A stretch of 64,000 bases of DNA from NCBI GenBank assembly GCA_019637615.1, contig JAHBVJ010000029.1, positions 53,555 through 117,554 on the forward strand, written 5' to 3'. Positions 1-8,189 of this stretch are shown here, in pieces. The notes under the pieces are model-generated. The model saw only the letters and a program-made list of their open reading frames with translations, did no database searches and had not been told where the DNA came from. A program made the position numbers and the translations under genes. This DNA is from Anaerolineae bacterium (GTDB lineage Bacteria; Chloroflexota; Anaerolineae; Aggregatilineales; UBA2796). Position 1 is the first letter of the stretch, and each line of letters begins with the position of its first letter.

Positions 1-1071
1 CCGTACATGTTTGCCGAGCACAAAGCCGGTGAATTCGTCCGCATGGTCGCCAACGACAAGTACTTCGAAGGAAAACCGAAGATCGGCAGCGTCATCTACA
101 AGATCGTAGCCGACATCACCACCCAGAATCAGGCGCTGCAAACGGGCGATGTGGACTACGCCTTCATGTATCCTGACCAGTTCGAACAACTTCAGGACAA
201 GGAAACCTTCACGACGTTCTTGTTCCCCAACCCCAATGCCCCCATCGTCATGATGAACGAGCAAGACTCCGCGAACCCGCAGCCTGCCTATGATAAAGAC
301 GGCAAGCCGGTGACGCTCGTCCCCAACAAGTTCTTCGGTGATAAGCGTGTCCGTCAGGCCATCGCGATGGGCTATGACAAGGAAGCGCTCGCGCTGACGC
401 TTGGTGAGAGTGCGGGCAGCGAGCCGCTCACAGGCCCAATCGTGCCTTCTTTCTATAACCCCTATGACATGTCCACCGTTAGCGCGTGGACGTTCGATCA
501 AGAAGCAGCGGGCAAACTGCTCGATGAGGCTGGTTGGACGATGGGCGCTGATGGCGTCCGTGAGAAAGACGGCGTCAAGTTTGAAGTCACGCTGGTCTAC
601 AGCAAGCTCGTTGATCTGTGGGGCAATGCCGCGCTGATCATGCAAGACCAGTTGAAGGACATCGGCATCAAGATCACCATTCAGGAAATGGAATGGAGTG
701 CCTACCTCTCCACCGCGCTGCTCCCCGGCAAGTACGACATCACCATCGTCGGCTTCGGTGGCGGCACGGAAGTAGACGGCATCGCCTACAACCTGCTGTA
801 CAGCAAGAACGCCGTACCTAATCAGGGCTTCAACCTGTCCTTCTACGTCAATCCTGAGCTGGACAAGCTGCTCGATGAAGCCCGCTTCTCGGCAGATTGC
901 AGCGTAGACGCCCGTCTGCCGATCTACCAGAAGATTCAGCAGATAGCGCACGAAGATGTGCCGTATGACTGGCTAGTGAGCACCACAGCAGTGAACGTCC
1001 TGAACCCGCGCATCGATGGTCGGTTCGGTCAGTGGGGCAACACGCCGCTCGTGACGTGGAGCATCAAGTAA
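1..1071 (+). CDS. ABC transporter substrate-binding protein, family 5 (5'-truncated by window edge)
   Basis: C-terminal part of an extracytoplasmic solute-binding protein of the SBP_bac_5 (oligopeptide/dipeptide/nickel) family. The frame is open from base 1, so the gene begins upstream; about 356 codons remain, against roughly 550-600 in full-length family members, so signal peptide and first lobe are missing. The visible part shows family features: a region mapping pocket residues (QTGDVDYAFMYPDQFEQL), the lobe hinge with DKRVRQAIAMGYDKEAL, and the late LLDEAGW and LKDIGIKITIQ segments. No permease or ATPase gene follows; a strong hairpin terminator lies about 40 bases after the stop, so this is the last gene of its transcript. 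The ligand cannot be read from sequence; the adjacent sugar-catabolic genes make a carbohydrate or oligosaccharide possible. Confidence 0.9.
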   Translation, partial: PYMFAEHKAGEFVRMVANDKYFEGKPKIGSVIYKIVADITTQNQALQTGDVDYAFMYPDQFEQLQDKETFTTFLFPNPNAPIVMMNEQDSANPQPAYDKDGKPVTLVPNKFFGDKRVRQAIAMGYDKEALALTLGESAGSEPLTGPIVPSFYNPYDMSTVSAWTFDQEAAGKLLDEAGWTMGADGVREKDGVKFEVTLVYSKLVDLWGNAALIMQDQLKDIGIKITIQEMEWSAYLSTALLPGKYDITIVGFGGGTEVDGIAYNLLYSKNAVPNQGFNLSFYVNPELDKLLDEARFSADCSVDARLPIYQKIQQIAHEDVPYDWLVSTTAVNVLNPRIDGRFGQWGNTPLVTWSIK

Positions 1072-1113
1072 CTCAAGTAACACGGTCAAGCCTAACCGCT
1101 GACTAACCATCCT

Positions 1114-1152
1114 GAACGTTCCCTTTGCTGCTAGGTGAAGGGAACGTTTTTT
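1114..1152 (+). terminator. Rho-independent terminator after the SBP gene
   Basis: Perfect 11-bp stem AACGTTCCCTT / AAGGGAACGTT (1115-1125 with 1138-1148), 12-base loop, followed directly by four further T. It ends the transcript of the upstream solute-binding protein gene. Confidence 0.85.
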
Positions 1153-1623
1153 ATGGCTGTTGCGCCCCTAACGCTCCCTCCGACACTTTTTACGCCTTCT
1201 CCACTGGGCGTGCTAATCAAGTGCGTGCTTCCTTCTCGATAGGAATTGAGTCCCATTCGGGACTTCGTTCGCTAAGCCTGACGTTTCAACGTCGGGCGGC
1301 GTGATCCACCCGATTCCATCGCGCGTCACCACCTCGCCCACTCTTTTCCATCACCACGAGCCACGAAAATCGTATGGACTTAGCACTCAGCACTTAGCAC
1401 TATGTCGATCCAGTATCCACCGCATTGGCAGTTTTGCCGCGCTGGGTAGAATTGATCGCAGTTCGTCAGGGCTTTTCCTGACCTTATCCTTTTGGAGCGC
1501 GCCTAATTTGCACCCACGTTGAGCGATCCTCTCGCGACTCATAACTTAGATGCCTTGCATCATCGTCCGAACCGGAACCATGGATAACACCTTTAACTCT
1601 TTATTTTGTAGCTTGGAGCAATC
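1153..1623. other. Intergenic region containing repeat copy A; no gene seen
   Basis: About 470 bases without a convincing gene. A short open frame at 1301-1522 has no ribosome binding site and lies over the repeat described separately, so it is not called. The right end (about 1600-1623) supplies the ribosome binding site for the first oxidoreductase. Confidence 0.6.
1165..1340. repeat. Intergenic palindromic repeat, copy A
   Basis: Shares a 55-base core (1248-1302) with copy B at 7984-8038, with only two mismatches by eye. The core holds two small inverted repeats: AGTCCC-ATTC-GGGACT type and GACGTT-TC-AACGTC. Similarity also extends leftwards (CTCCCTCCGACACT at 1174-1187) and rightwards (CAACGTC...ACCACCT at 1287-1340). 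It encodes nothing recognisable. This pattern suits a non-autonomous mobile palindromic element or a conserved structured RNA/terminator unit. Confidence 0.75.
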
Positions 1624-2625
1624 ATGTTGCAGCTTGCCCTTGTAGGGTGTGCGCATATTCATACCCCCAACTTTGTTAAACGATTAAACGCCCGTTCCGA
1701 CGTAGCCGTCAAATACGTCTGGGATCACGATCAAGCGCGTGCGCAAAAATCAGCCGACGCGTTAAACGCCAAAGTCACCGATCTCGCGCAAATCTGGTCT
1801 GATCCCAACATCGTCGGCGTCATCATCTGCGCAGAAACCGACCGCCATCAACCGCTCGTTTTGGCGGCGGCACAGGCGAGTAAGCATCTGTTTGTCGAAA
1901 AGCCGCTCGGCATGGCGGGCAGCGACGCCTACAGCATGGCGCGTGCCATCGATCAAGCGGGCGTCATCTTCCAGACGGGCTATTTCATGCGCAGCGATCC
2001 CGTCAACCGCTTTCTCCGTGAACAGGTGCAGGCGGGCAATTTCGGCACCATCACACGCGTCCGCCACACCAACTGTCACGCGGGGTCACTCAAAGGCTGG
2101 TTTGATACCGAATGGCGCTGGTTAACGGATGTCAAACAGGCGGGCATCGGCGGCTTTGGCGATCTCGGCACGCACTCGCTCGATGTCCTGATGTGGCTGA
2201 TGGGTGATGTTGCCCGCGTCACCGCCACCATCAAGAATGTCACCAACCGCTATCCCGATTGCGACGAAACGGGCGAAGGACTGATCGAGTTCAGCAATGG
2301 CGCGCTCGGTTCGCTGGCAGCAGGCTGGCTCGATGTCGCCAACCCCATCAGCCTGATCATCAGCGGCACGCAAGGCCATGCCTACGTCGCCAACGGCTCG
2401 CTTTTCTACAAGAGCGAGAAAGTCACGGGCGCAGATGGCGACAAGCCGTGGACGGAACTCCCCGCCGCGCTGCCGCACGCCTTCGAGCTGTTCCTCGACG
2501 CTGTCGTCGGGCAAAAAGATGTGCCGCTCGTCACCGCTCAGGAAGCCGCCGCCCGCAGCGCTGTCATGGCTGCGCTCTATCAAGGTTCCGAACAACACAC
2601 ATGGGTCGCCCCACAAAAAGCATAG
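1624..2625 (+). CDS. Gfo/Idh/MocA family NAD(P)-dependent oxidoreductase
   Basis: A 333-residue cytosolic dehydrogenase of the glucose-fructose oxidoreductase/inositol dehydrogenase family, which oxidises hydroxyls on sugars or polyols with NAD(P). An N-terminal Rossmann region opens with LALVGCAHIHTPNF, an unusual variant of the glycine-rich loop. The family E-K-P motif is at residues 92-94 and the catalytic stretch GDLGTHSLD near 179-187. The ATG follows GGAG with 5-base spacing. It lies 19 bases before the start of a second member of the same family and probably shares a transcript with it. Substrate is unknown; a mutarotase and an isomerase for deoxysugars/pentoses are encoded just downstream on the other strand. 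Confidence 0.9.
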   Translation: MLQLALVGCAHIHTPNFVKRLNARSDVAVKYVWDHDQARAQKSADALNAKVTDLAQIWSDPNIVGVIICAETDRHQPLVLAAAQASKHLFVEKPLGMAGSDAYSMARAIDQAGVIFQTGYFMRSDPVNRFLREQVQAGNFGTITRVRHTNCHAGSLKGWFDTEWRWLTDVKQAGIGGFGDLGTHSLDVLMWLMGDVARVTATIKNVTNRYPDCDETGEGLIEFSNGALGSLAAGWLDVANPISLIISGTQGHAYVANGSLFYKSEKVTGADGDKPWTELPAALPHAFELFLDAVVGQKDVPLVTAQEAAARSAVMAALYQGSEQHTWVAPQKA

Positions 2626-2644
2626 AAAGCTGAGATGATTGATT

Positions 2645-3712
2645 ATGGCAAAATCCTTAAAAGTCGGTGTCATCGGTGTCGGTGGCATCGCCAGCACGCA
2701 CATGCCCGGTTGGGCGCAATCAGAATATGCCGAAGTCGTCGGCGGCTGCGATGTCAGTGACTATTCTTTACAGCGTTGGGGCAAGCAGCACGGCATCGAG
2801 CGCCTAACCGCCAAAGCCGATGACCTGATCAACGACCCCGACATCGACATTATCGACATCTGCACGCCCAACAACTACCACGCGCCGCTGACCATTGCCG
2901 CGCTCAACGCGGGCAAGCATGTCCTGTGCGAAAAACCCCTTGCGCCCTCGCCCGACGAAATCCGCCAGATGATCGCTGCCCGTGACGCTTCCGGCAAACG
3001 CCTGATGACCGCGCAGCATTTCCGTTTCTCCGGCACCGCCAAAGCCCTGAAGGCCGAACTCGAAACCGGCGTCCTCGGCTCGATCTACCACGCCCGCAGT
3101 TGGATGCTGCGCCGTGCCGCCGCGCCCACGCGCCCCGGTTTCATCCTCAAGGAACATGCCACGGGCGGCGCGTGCATCGACATCGGCGTCCACATCCTCG
3201 ATCTGACGTTGTGGTTTATGGGCAATCCCAAGCCCGTCTCCGTCACAGGCGTGGCGCGCACCGAACTAGCCCATCAGGACGGCGCGTTCAGCATCTGGGG
3301 TGGCAAGATTCCGCAGGAAATGAACGTGGAAGAATTCGCTTCGGCTTTCGTCCGCTTCGAAAACGGCGCGACTCTGATCCTCGAAGTGAGCTGGCTGCTG
3401 CATCACAACCTGCCGCCAGATGCGCCCGTCGAGGACATGCAGATGTGGCTCTACGGCACCAAAGGCGGCAGCCAGTGGCCCAAGTGCGAGATCGTCTCCT
3501 CCAACTACGCCACGCAGCAGCTCTACAATCGCACGCTCCTGCGCCGTCAGGATGTGCATGAAGCGCACATGCAAGAGTGCATTGAGTTCGCGGAGGCCAT
3601 CGCCACCGACGCGCCGACGCCCGTACCCGCTGAACACTCGCTGCAAGTCCTGACCATTCTGGACGGTATCTATCGCAGTCAAGCCAGCGGCGCGGAAGTC
3701 CGTCTAGACTAA
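2645..3712 (+). CDS. Gfo/Idh/MocA family NAD(P)-dependent oxidoreductase
   Basis: Second sugar/polyol dehydrogenase of the Gfo/Idh/MocA family (355 residues from this ATG). The Rossmann loop is canonical (VGVIGVGGIAS), E-K-P is at residues 96-98, and GGACIDIGVHILDLTLWFMG carries the catalytic His. A TTG six bases upstream is in frame, but the ATG at 2645 puts the conserved beta strand right after the start, so it was chosen. It differs strongly in sequence from the gene before it, so the pair is not a recent duplication. The two may act on different carbons of the same substrate. Convergent with the mutarotase gene, with a shared hairpin between them. Confidence 0.9.
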   Translation: MAKSLKVGVIGVGGIASTHMPGWAQSEYAEVVGGCDVSDYSLQRWGKQHGIERLTAKADDLINDPDIDIIDICTPNNYHAPLTIAALNAGKHVLCEKPLAPSPDEIRQMIAARDASGKRLMTAQHFRFSGTAKALKAELETGVLGSIYHARSWMLRRAAAPTRPGFILKEHATGGACIDIGVHILDLTLWFMGNPKPVSVTGVARTELAHQDGAFSIWGGKIPQEMNVEEFASAFVRFENGATLILEVSWLLHHNLPPDAPVEDMQMWLYGTKGGSQWPKCEIVSSNYATQQLYNRTLLRRQDVHEAHMQECIEFAEAIATDAPTPVPAEHSLQVLTILDGIYRSQASGAEVRLD

Positions 3713-3729
3713 CCGCCGCTGCCTATCCG

Positions 3730-3761
3730 CACGGGATACTGAACCAATCCGGTATCCCGTG
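3730..3761. terminator. Hairpin between convergent genes
   Basis: Perfect 10-bp inverted repeat CACGGGATAC / GTATCCCGTG with a 12-base loop, midway between the convergent ends of the oxidoreductase and mutarotase genes. It lacks a T run on either strand; position and stem suggest a bidirectional terminator. Confidence 0.6.
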
Positions 3762-3770
3762 CTCACTGGC

Positions 3771-4094
3771 TTAATCGAGATGGAAATATTCCTCCAACTC
3801 GATCATCGTCTGGTCAGGCCGTGCGCCGTTCAGCGCCTCGAAGTACGGCCCCATGAACTCCTGCCACTTCAAGTTGATCTCCTCGCGCGACATCCCATCG
3901 AGCGAGGCTTGGAAGCTCTCCGCCGCCTCGAAATAGCCGAAGATCAAGCCATCTTCGCGCAGGAACAACGTGTAATTATGCCAACCTGTGCGGCGCAGTG
4001 CGGCCTGCATCTCAGGCCACACCGCCTCGTGATGCTTCTTATATTCTGGGATTTGGTCTTGTTTGACCTTGAGCAAAAAACCGACCCGCTTCAT
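3771..4094 (-). CDS. rhaM: L-rhamnose mutarotase
   Basis: A 107-residue protein matching the RhaM (YiiL) family over its whole usual length of about 104 residues. It interconverts alpha and beta anomers of L-rhamnose or related 6-deoxysugars in the cytosol. Family marks seen: the N-terminal KRVGFLLKVK strand, H-H-x-x-V-W-P-E-M (catalytic His region), a Gly-Trp-His-Asn-Tyr segment and the FGYFEA strand. The ATG has AGAGGA about 10 bases upstream. It follows the isomerase gene on the same strand after 76 bases, so both are probably co-transcribed for catabolism of an L-sugar. Confidence 0.9.
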   Translation of the reverse strand: MKRVGFLLKVKQDQIPEYKKHHEAVWPEMQAALRRTGWHNYTLFLREDGLIFGYFEAAESFQASLDGMSREEINLKWQEFMGPYFEALNGARPDQTMIELEEYFHLD

Positions 4095-4170
4095 GAAAAG
4101 AAATCCTCTCTTAAGTAAGGCTCCAACCTCTTGACCTCACCACTATACCCTAACCTTGCCAGCAGCGGAA

Positions 4171-5625
4171 TCACCCGATGACGACCAGTTCCAAGTCCAA
4201 CAAACTAGCGATCTTCTTGAGCTTGCCCACCTGATGCCCGACTCCGAGCGCGCAGTGATGCGTCGGCCCTTGCATCGACCATGTATCGATGAATGCTGCC
4301 GGATCAAGCGCGAACTTCAGCCGCGAATTGGTATTCCCGACTTGCAGCGTCTCACCGGGGATCGACTCGCCCTCCGCTGCCAGCATCTTCAAGCGTCCGT
4401 CCGCCGTCTGCGTCATCGTGAGGATCGTCACTGGCCCGTACTTGACTTTGAATTCCACCGACACACCGTATCCGCGCTTGCCATGATACAAGCCCAATCC
4501 GCGCAGCACAGGCCGTCCCTCGCTGATTTTGACATGACCGGGGCCGTCATGACCCATCAGCACGAAATCCTCGTTGAAGTCCAATCCGTAAAATTCGGTG
4601 TACGATCCGCCTGCATCCAGCCGATCCATGATGAACATGGCGATATTGGTTTTTAAGTCGCCCTCGCCGGAAGCGGGCACGCCGCGCGCCGTCAGCAGCG
4701 AATTGCCCACGATCAAACCCGCGCCTAGCTCCTCGAAGGCGTTGCCATTCAGCCCGCGATAATAATACGTCAGGCCGTTCAGGTCGAAATCCGCCACCAG
4801 CTTATCCAGCCCCACCGCGACCCGTGCCGACCAGCGCATCGCCTCCTCGGTGACGGGCATCGAAATCTTGTCGCGTCCCTGTTGGGCGATGTCGAAGATG
4901 CTGTGAATCTCCGCGATCTTCGCCGTGATCTCGGCCTCGCTGGCGGCGTTGGTGCGCTCCTGTAGGTCGTCCATCTCCAGCACCTCGATGTGCGTCCCAA
5001 GCTGCGCATGGTGCATCGTCAAGTCGGAATACATATCCAACATGCCGGGATACGTGTGCCCCAAAAATCCGAAACGGCTGTATCCCAACTGGTGATACAC
5101 AGTCGCAGCCTGAATCCACTCCCCGATCTGTCCCCACGCCCGCTCATAATAGCGGTTAGCCTTGCCCTCGACCGGATATAGTAGCCCCGTCACCACATGG
5201 AACGGGATGCGGCTGCGGGCGAACGCGTTAGAAATTTCCGGCACCGGACACGCAGACACGTTCGCCAACCACTCGCCCGTCCCCGTGTTCGGATAGTCCA
5301 TCGCGGGCGCGGGGGATAAATTCAGGATCAGCACGGGTGCTTTGCGGCGCTGCACGGCAGGCAGCACTTGCGAAGACGTGGCGTAGGTGCCCACGTAACA
5401 CACGATCAGATCGACATTCTCACGCGTGAACAGATCGCCCGCTTGTTGCGCGGCGGGTGCGCTATCCACCAACCCCGCCGATACAATCCGCCCGCCCAAC
5501 GCGGCGATATGCTGCTCAACGTCACGCTGATACGTCTCCAGCCGTTCCTTTAATCCCTCGAACTGAGGCCAGTACGCTGCCAAACCGATCCCGAAAACCC
5601 CGATCTTTGCATCCTTACTAATCAT
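4171..5625 (-). CDS. L-fucose/L-arabinose isomerase family protein
   Basis: A 484-residue cytosolic sugar isomerase-like protein (aldose to ketose), related to L-arabinose and L-fucose isomerases. Motifs seen: CYVGTYATSSQVLPA and VLILNLSPAPAMDYPNTG in the N-terminal half, and the C-terminal metal/substrate region GEGDLKTNIAMFIMDRL followed by EFYGLDFNEDFVLMGHDGPGH. An upstream in-frame start at 5736 was rejected: the ATG at 5625 has AAGGA at ideal spacing and begins MISKDAKIGVFGIG, whereas the extra 37 residues look non-conserved. The gene leads a two-gene minus-strand unit with the rhamnose mutarotase. True substrate (L-rhamnose, L-fucose, L-arabinose) is not decidable here. Confidence 0.85.
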   Translation of the reverse strand: MISKDAKIGVFGIGLAAYWPQFEGLKERLETYQRDVEQHIAALGGRIVSAGLVDSAPAAQQAGDLFTRENVDLIVCYVGTYATSSQVLPAVQRRKAPVLILNLSPAPAMDYPNTGTGEWLANVSACPVPEISNAFARSRIPFHVVTGLLYPVEGKANRYYERAWGQIGEWIQAATVYHQLGYSRFGFLGHTYPGMLDMYSDLTMHHAQLGTHIEVLEMDDLQERTNAASEAEITAKIAEIHSIFDIAQQGRDKISMPVTEEAMRWSARVAVGLDKLVADFDLNGLTYYYRGLNGNAFEELGAGLIVGNSLLTARGVPASGEGDLKTNIAMFIMDRLDAGGSYTEFYGLDFNEDFVLMGHDGPGHVKISEGRPVLRGLGLYHGKRGYGVSVEFKVKYGPVTILTMTQTADGRLKMLAAEGESIPGETLQVGNTNSRLKFALDPAAFIDTWSMQGPTHHCALGVGHQVGKLKKIASLLDLELVVIG

Positions 5626-5808
5626 GTTTTTGTCCTTAATCAATGCGGTAAATCTAATAATTTTGGAATAGCTTAAAAGACTTTCGCAAACTGTCAAAAA
5701 ACCATCGCCGCGTGATAACTGCCGCACGATCCTCACCCTTGATCAGCCGCGTCTATGGTAAAGTTGACAGTATCTCTGGTTCCGTCTCATCAATAGGACA
5801 GCCCGCCG

Positions 5809-7674
5809 ATGCCCGAAATCCTACGCGCCATGATTAGCAGCACCGCCAAAGACCTCGCGGACTACCGCAAAGCCGTGATGGACGCCTGCCTGAGCGTCGA
5901 CGTATTCCCCTCGATGATGGAGCACCTGCCCGCCAGCGATGCCGACGCGGTACAGGGATCGCTCAAAATGGTCGATGGCGCGGATTTGTACATTGGCTTA
6001 TTCGCGCACCGGTACGGCTACATCCCCGAATCCTACGCGGTCTCTGTCACCGAACTCGAATACAATCGCGCCGCCGAACGCGGCATCCCGATCCTTCTGT
6101 TCATGATTGCCGAGAGTCAGCCCGTCCCCGCCGCCATGATCGAAACGGGCGAAGCGGGTGACAAACTGCGCGCCTTCAAAACGAAACTGCAACAGCACCA
6201 CATCGTCAATTTCTTCACCTCGCCCGAATCGCTCCGTGCCGAGGTCATCAAGAGTCTGTGGCACGCCCTGCCCGACCGCCCTCAGCCCACCGTTGCGCCG
6301 CGCTTCTCGGAAACCCCCGCCTTTTCGCCCTCGATCCGCGACCAGTTGGCGGCGACCAGCAAAAAGATCAACGAGCTGACCCATGAGCAGTATCAGGTGA
6401 TCAACATGCTGCGTTATCAACGCCGCGTCGCCATCGCAGGCTGCGCGGGTTCCGGCAAAACCCTGATCGCGGCGGAGAAAGCCATCCGTCTCGATCAAGC
6501 GGGCTTGCGCACGCTGCTGCTCTGCCACAGCCGCTATCTGGCTACGTACATTCAGGAATTGGTCAAAGGCTCCGGCGTGACGGTGATCGACTTCACCACG
6601 TGGATTCAGCGCATTTTGGGCAACACCAGCGCCGCCCTCGATCCGTGGACGCATTACGAAGAACCCACCACCAAAGAACTCGAAACCGCCTTCGATCAGC
6701 TTGCCGTCAGCAACGAACGCTACGACGCCATCATCATCGATGAGGGGCAAGATTTCCGCGAGGATTGGTGGCTGATTGTGGAAGCCGCCCTCATCAGCCA
6801 AGAATACGGCACCTTGATCGTGTTCCACGACGACAATCAAGCCCTGTTGCCCTATCGCGCCGCCTACCCGATCCAGCAAGCGCCCATCGTGCTATCGAAG
6901 AACTGCCGCAACGCTGGCTCGATCTTCGAGATCGTCCGCCGCTTTCATCCGCAGTCCCCCGAAACTTCGCTTGCCCTCAAACATCAGGGCATCGCCAAAC
7001 GTTGGGAATTCGAGGCGGGCACTGAACTGACCGTCCTCAATAGCGTGATCCGCGACGCCATGACCAGTGTGCCGCTGGACAAGCTCATCATCCTGACCAC
7101 CGAACCCGATCCCGCCGAAACCTCGCGGTTGCACGGCAAATCGCTCAAGCTCCCGCTTCGCCACCGCTGGCAAGATTTTGTGGCAGGCTATCTCAGCCAG
7201 TACGGGCGCTTCGACGTGAAACTGAGCGACAGCGAACAACCGACTCCCGCCGATATCAAAGCTGTGATCAGCTTCGCCCGCCGCAATCGCAATCTATCGG
7301 AGGCGGAACGCGTCGAGGAACTCCGCAAAAATCACTCTTGGCGTTGGGAAGAAACGCCCGACGGCCTGATCGTGCGGGGCAAAACGCGTCTACCCTTCTT
7401 CACCACCGACGCGTGGGCGGAAGGCATCCCCGATGGGCGACCGATCACCATCAACGCCAACAGCGACTCCAGCGAGAGCAATCTCGCCCTCTACACCGTT
7501 TCCGCCTTCAAAGGGCTGGAAGCTGACGCCGTGATCTTGTTCATGCCCGCCACCCGCGCCGATCTTAGCGCCCTCGCCTATGTCGGCCTATCCAGAGCCA
7601 AATTGGTGCTGCATATCGTGATCGAGCGCCGCACGCTGCAATCCGTCAAGCATGTGCTCGGCGCGGAAGGCTAG
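5809..7674 (+). CDS. DUF4062 domain fused to UvrD/SF1-like helicase
   Basis: A 621-residue two-part protein. Residues about 1-130 are a DUF4062 domain (start LRAMISSTAKDLADYR, then MVDGADLYIGLFAHRYGY and VTELEYNRAAERGIPILLFMI), a TIR-like fold found in NTPase and defence-associated proteins. The rest is a superfamily 1 helicase/ATPase core: P-loop AGCAGSGKT near residue 210, Walker B IIIDEGQDF near 310, and the late motifs AFKGLEAD and YVGLSRAK. Motif V/VI spacing fits a compact UvrD-like helicase without a recognisable nuclease. The ATG has AGGA about 9 bases upstream. Function is unproven; the architecture resembles antiviral or nucleic-acid surveillance proteins. A tRNA gene follows immediately. 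Confidence 0.85.
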   Translation: MPEILRAMISSTAKDLADYRKAVMDACLSVDVFPSMMEHLPASDADAVQGSLKMVDGADLYIGLFAHRYGYIPESYAVSVTELEYNRAAERGIPILLFMIAESQPVPAAMIETGEAGDKLRAFKTKLQQHHIVNFFTSPESLRAEVIKSLWHALPDRPQPTVAPRFSETPAFSPSIRDQLAATSKKINELTHEQYQVINMLRYQRRVAIAGCAGSGKTLIAAEKAIRLDQAGLRTLLLCHSRYLATYIQELVKGSGVTVIDFTTWIQRILGNTSAALDPWTHYEEPTTKELETAFDQLAVSNERYDAIIIDEGQDFREDWWLIVEAALISQEYGTLIVFHDDNQALLPYRAAYPIQQAPIVLSKNCRNAGSIFEIVRRFHPQSPETSLALKHQGIAKRWEFEAGTELTVLNSVIRDAMTSVPLDKLIILTTEPDPAETSRLHGKSLKLPLRHRWQDFVAGYLSQYGRFDVKLSDSEQPTPADIKAVISFARRNRNLSEAERVEELRKNHSWRWEETPDGLIVRGKTRLPFFTTDAWAEGIPDGRPITINANSDSSESNLALYTVSAFKGLEADAVILFMPATRADLSALAYVGLSRAKLVLHIVIERRTLQSVKHVLGAEG

Positions 7675-7718
7675 GGAAGGCTAGATCGGGTTTCGCCAAA
7701 TTTTCACGAAGTTCGGCC

Positions 7719-7747
7719 TTGACACCTTACGCGACGTTTGTTAAGAT
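7719..7747 (+). promoter_or_regulatory. Sigma70-type promoter of tRNA-Asn
   Basis: Consensus -35 TTGACA (7719-7724), exact 17-base spacer and -10 TAAGAT (7742-7747), 22 bases before the mature tRNA 5' end. Confidence 0.85.
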
Positions 7748-7769
7748 TCCGCCCGTGATTGAGTGATTT

Positions 7770-7844
7770 TCCCGAATAGCTCAACGGCAGAGCGGCCGGC
7801 TGTTAACCGGTAGGTTGTAGGTTCGAATCCTACTTCGGGAGCCA
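7770..7844 (+). tRNA. tRNA-Asn (anticodon GTT), CCA encoded
   Basis: Full cloverleaf: acceptor TCCCGAA/TTCGGGA, D arm GCTC/GAGC, anticodon stem GCCGG/CCGGT with loop CTGTTAA (anticodon GTT), T arm GTAGG-TTCGAAT-CCTAC, discriminator G at 7841 and encoded CCA at 7842-7844. It has its own promoter and terminator. Confidence 0.98.
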
Positions 7845-7849
7845 AAACG

Positions 7850-7875
7850 AAAACCGCCAGAAATGGCGGTTTTTT
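7850..7875 (+). terminator. Terminator of tRNA-Asn
   Basis: Ten-bp stem AAAACCGCCA / TGGCGGTTTT with a GAAA tetraloop and a run of T, starting five bases after the tRNA CCA. Confidence 0.9.
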
Positions 7876-7906
7876 GTTGTCTATCTACTGTCACGTATGT
7901 AGCTTG

Positions 7907-8131
7907 TCCCCTACTCCCTCCGACACTGCTAGTGCTGTCTCAATGGGAGCGCTAGGGTTGCTGCTTGCTTATTGATAGAGCCTGAGTCCCATTTGGGACT
8001 TCGTTCTCTAAGCCTGACGTTTCAACGTCGGGCGGCGTTGTCAACCCGACCCGCGCCGTCTCGTCAGTTCAACTTTGTCAACGTCCGGCGGTGCGGACTA
8101 CCCGATCCCACCGCGCCACCACCTTGCCTAC
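7907..8131. repeat. Intergenic palindromic repeat, copy B (with internal duplication)
   Basis: Second copy of the element at 1165-1340. The 55-base core (7984-8038) matches copy A at 53 positions. Its right-hand part recurs at 8079-8131 (CAACGTC, GGCGG, ACCCGAT, CCGCGC, ACCACC in the same order as in copy A), so copy B seems to carry about 40 extra bases between core and tail through an internal duplication. It fills the gap between the tRNA terminator and the next convergent gene. A small open frame (7972-8283) over it is not called. Confidence 0.7.
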
Positions 8132-8189
8132 CCTGTCTTCCGCACGCGGGAATTATCCCCGTGCGTGACTCACCCTCACCCGTCTGCGC

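Noticed and set aside
2122..2703. A 193-codon minus-strand frame over the oxidoreductase genes
   Set aside because: Antisense shadow of two recognised Gfo/Idh genes; no supporting start signals.
5998..6879. A 293-codon frame on the minus strand across the DUF4062-helicase gene
   Set aside because: It lies wholly antisense to a gene with clear domains, shows no ribosome site and reads as low-complexity Gly/Asp/Val typical of a shadow frame.
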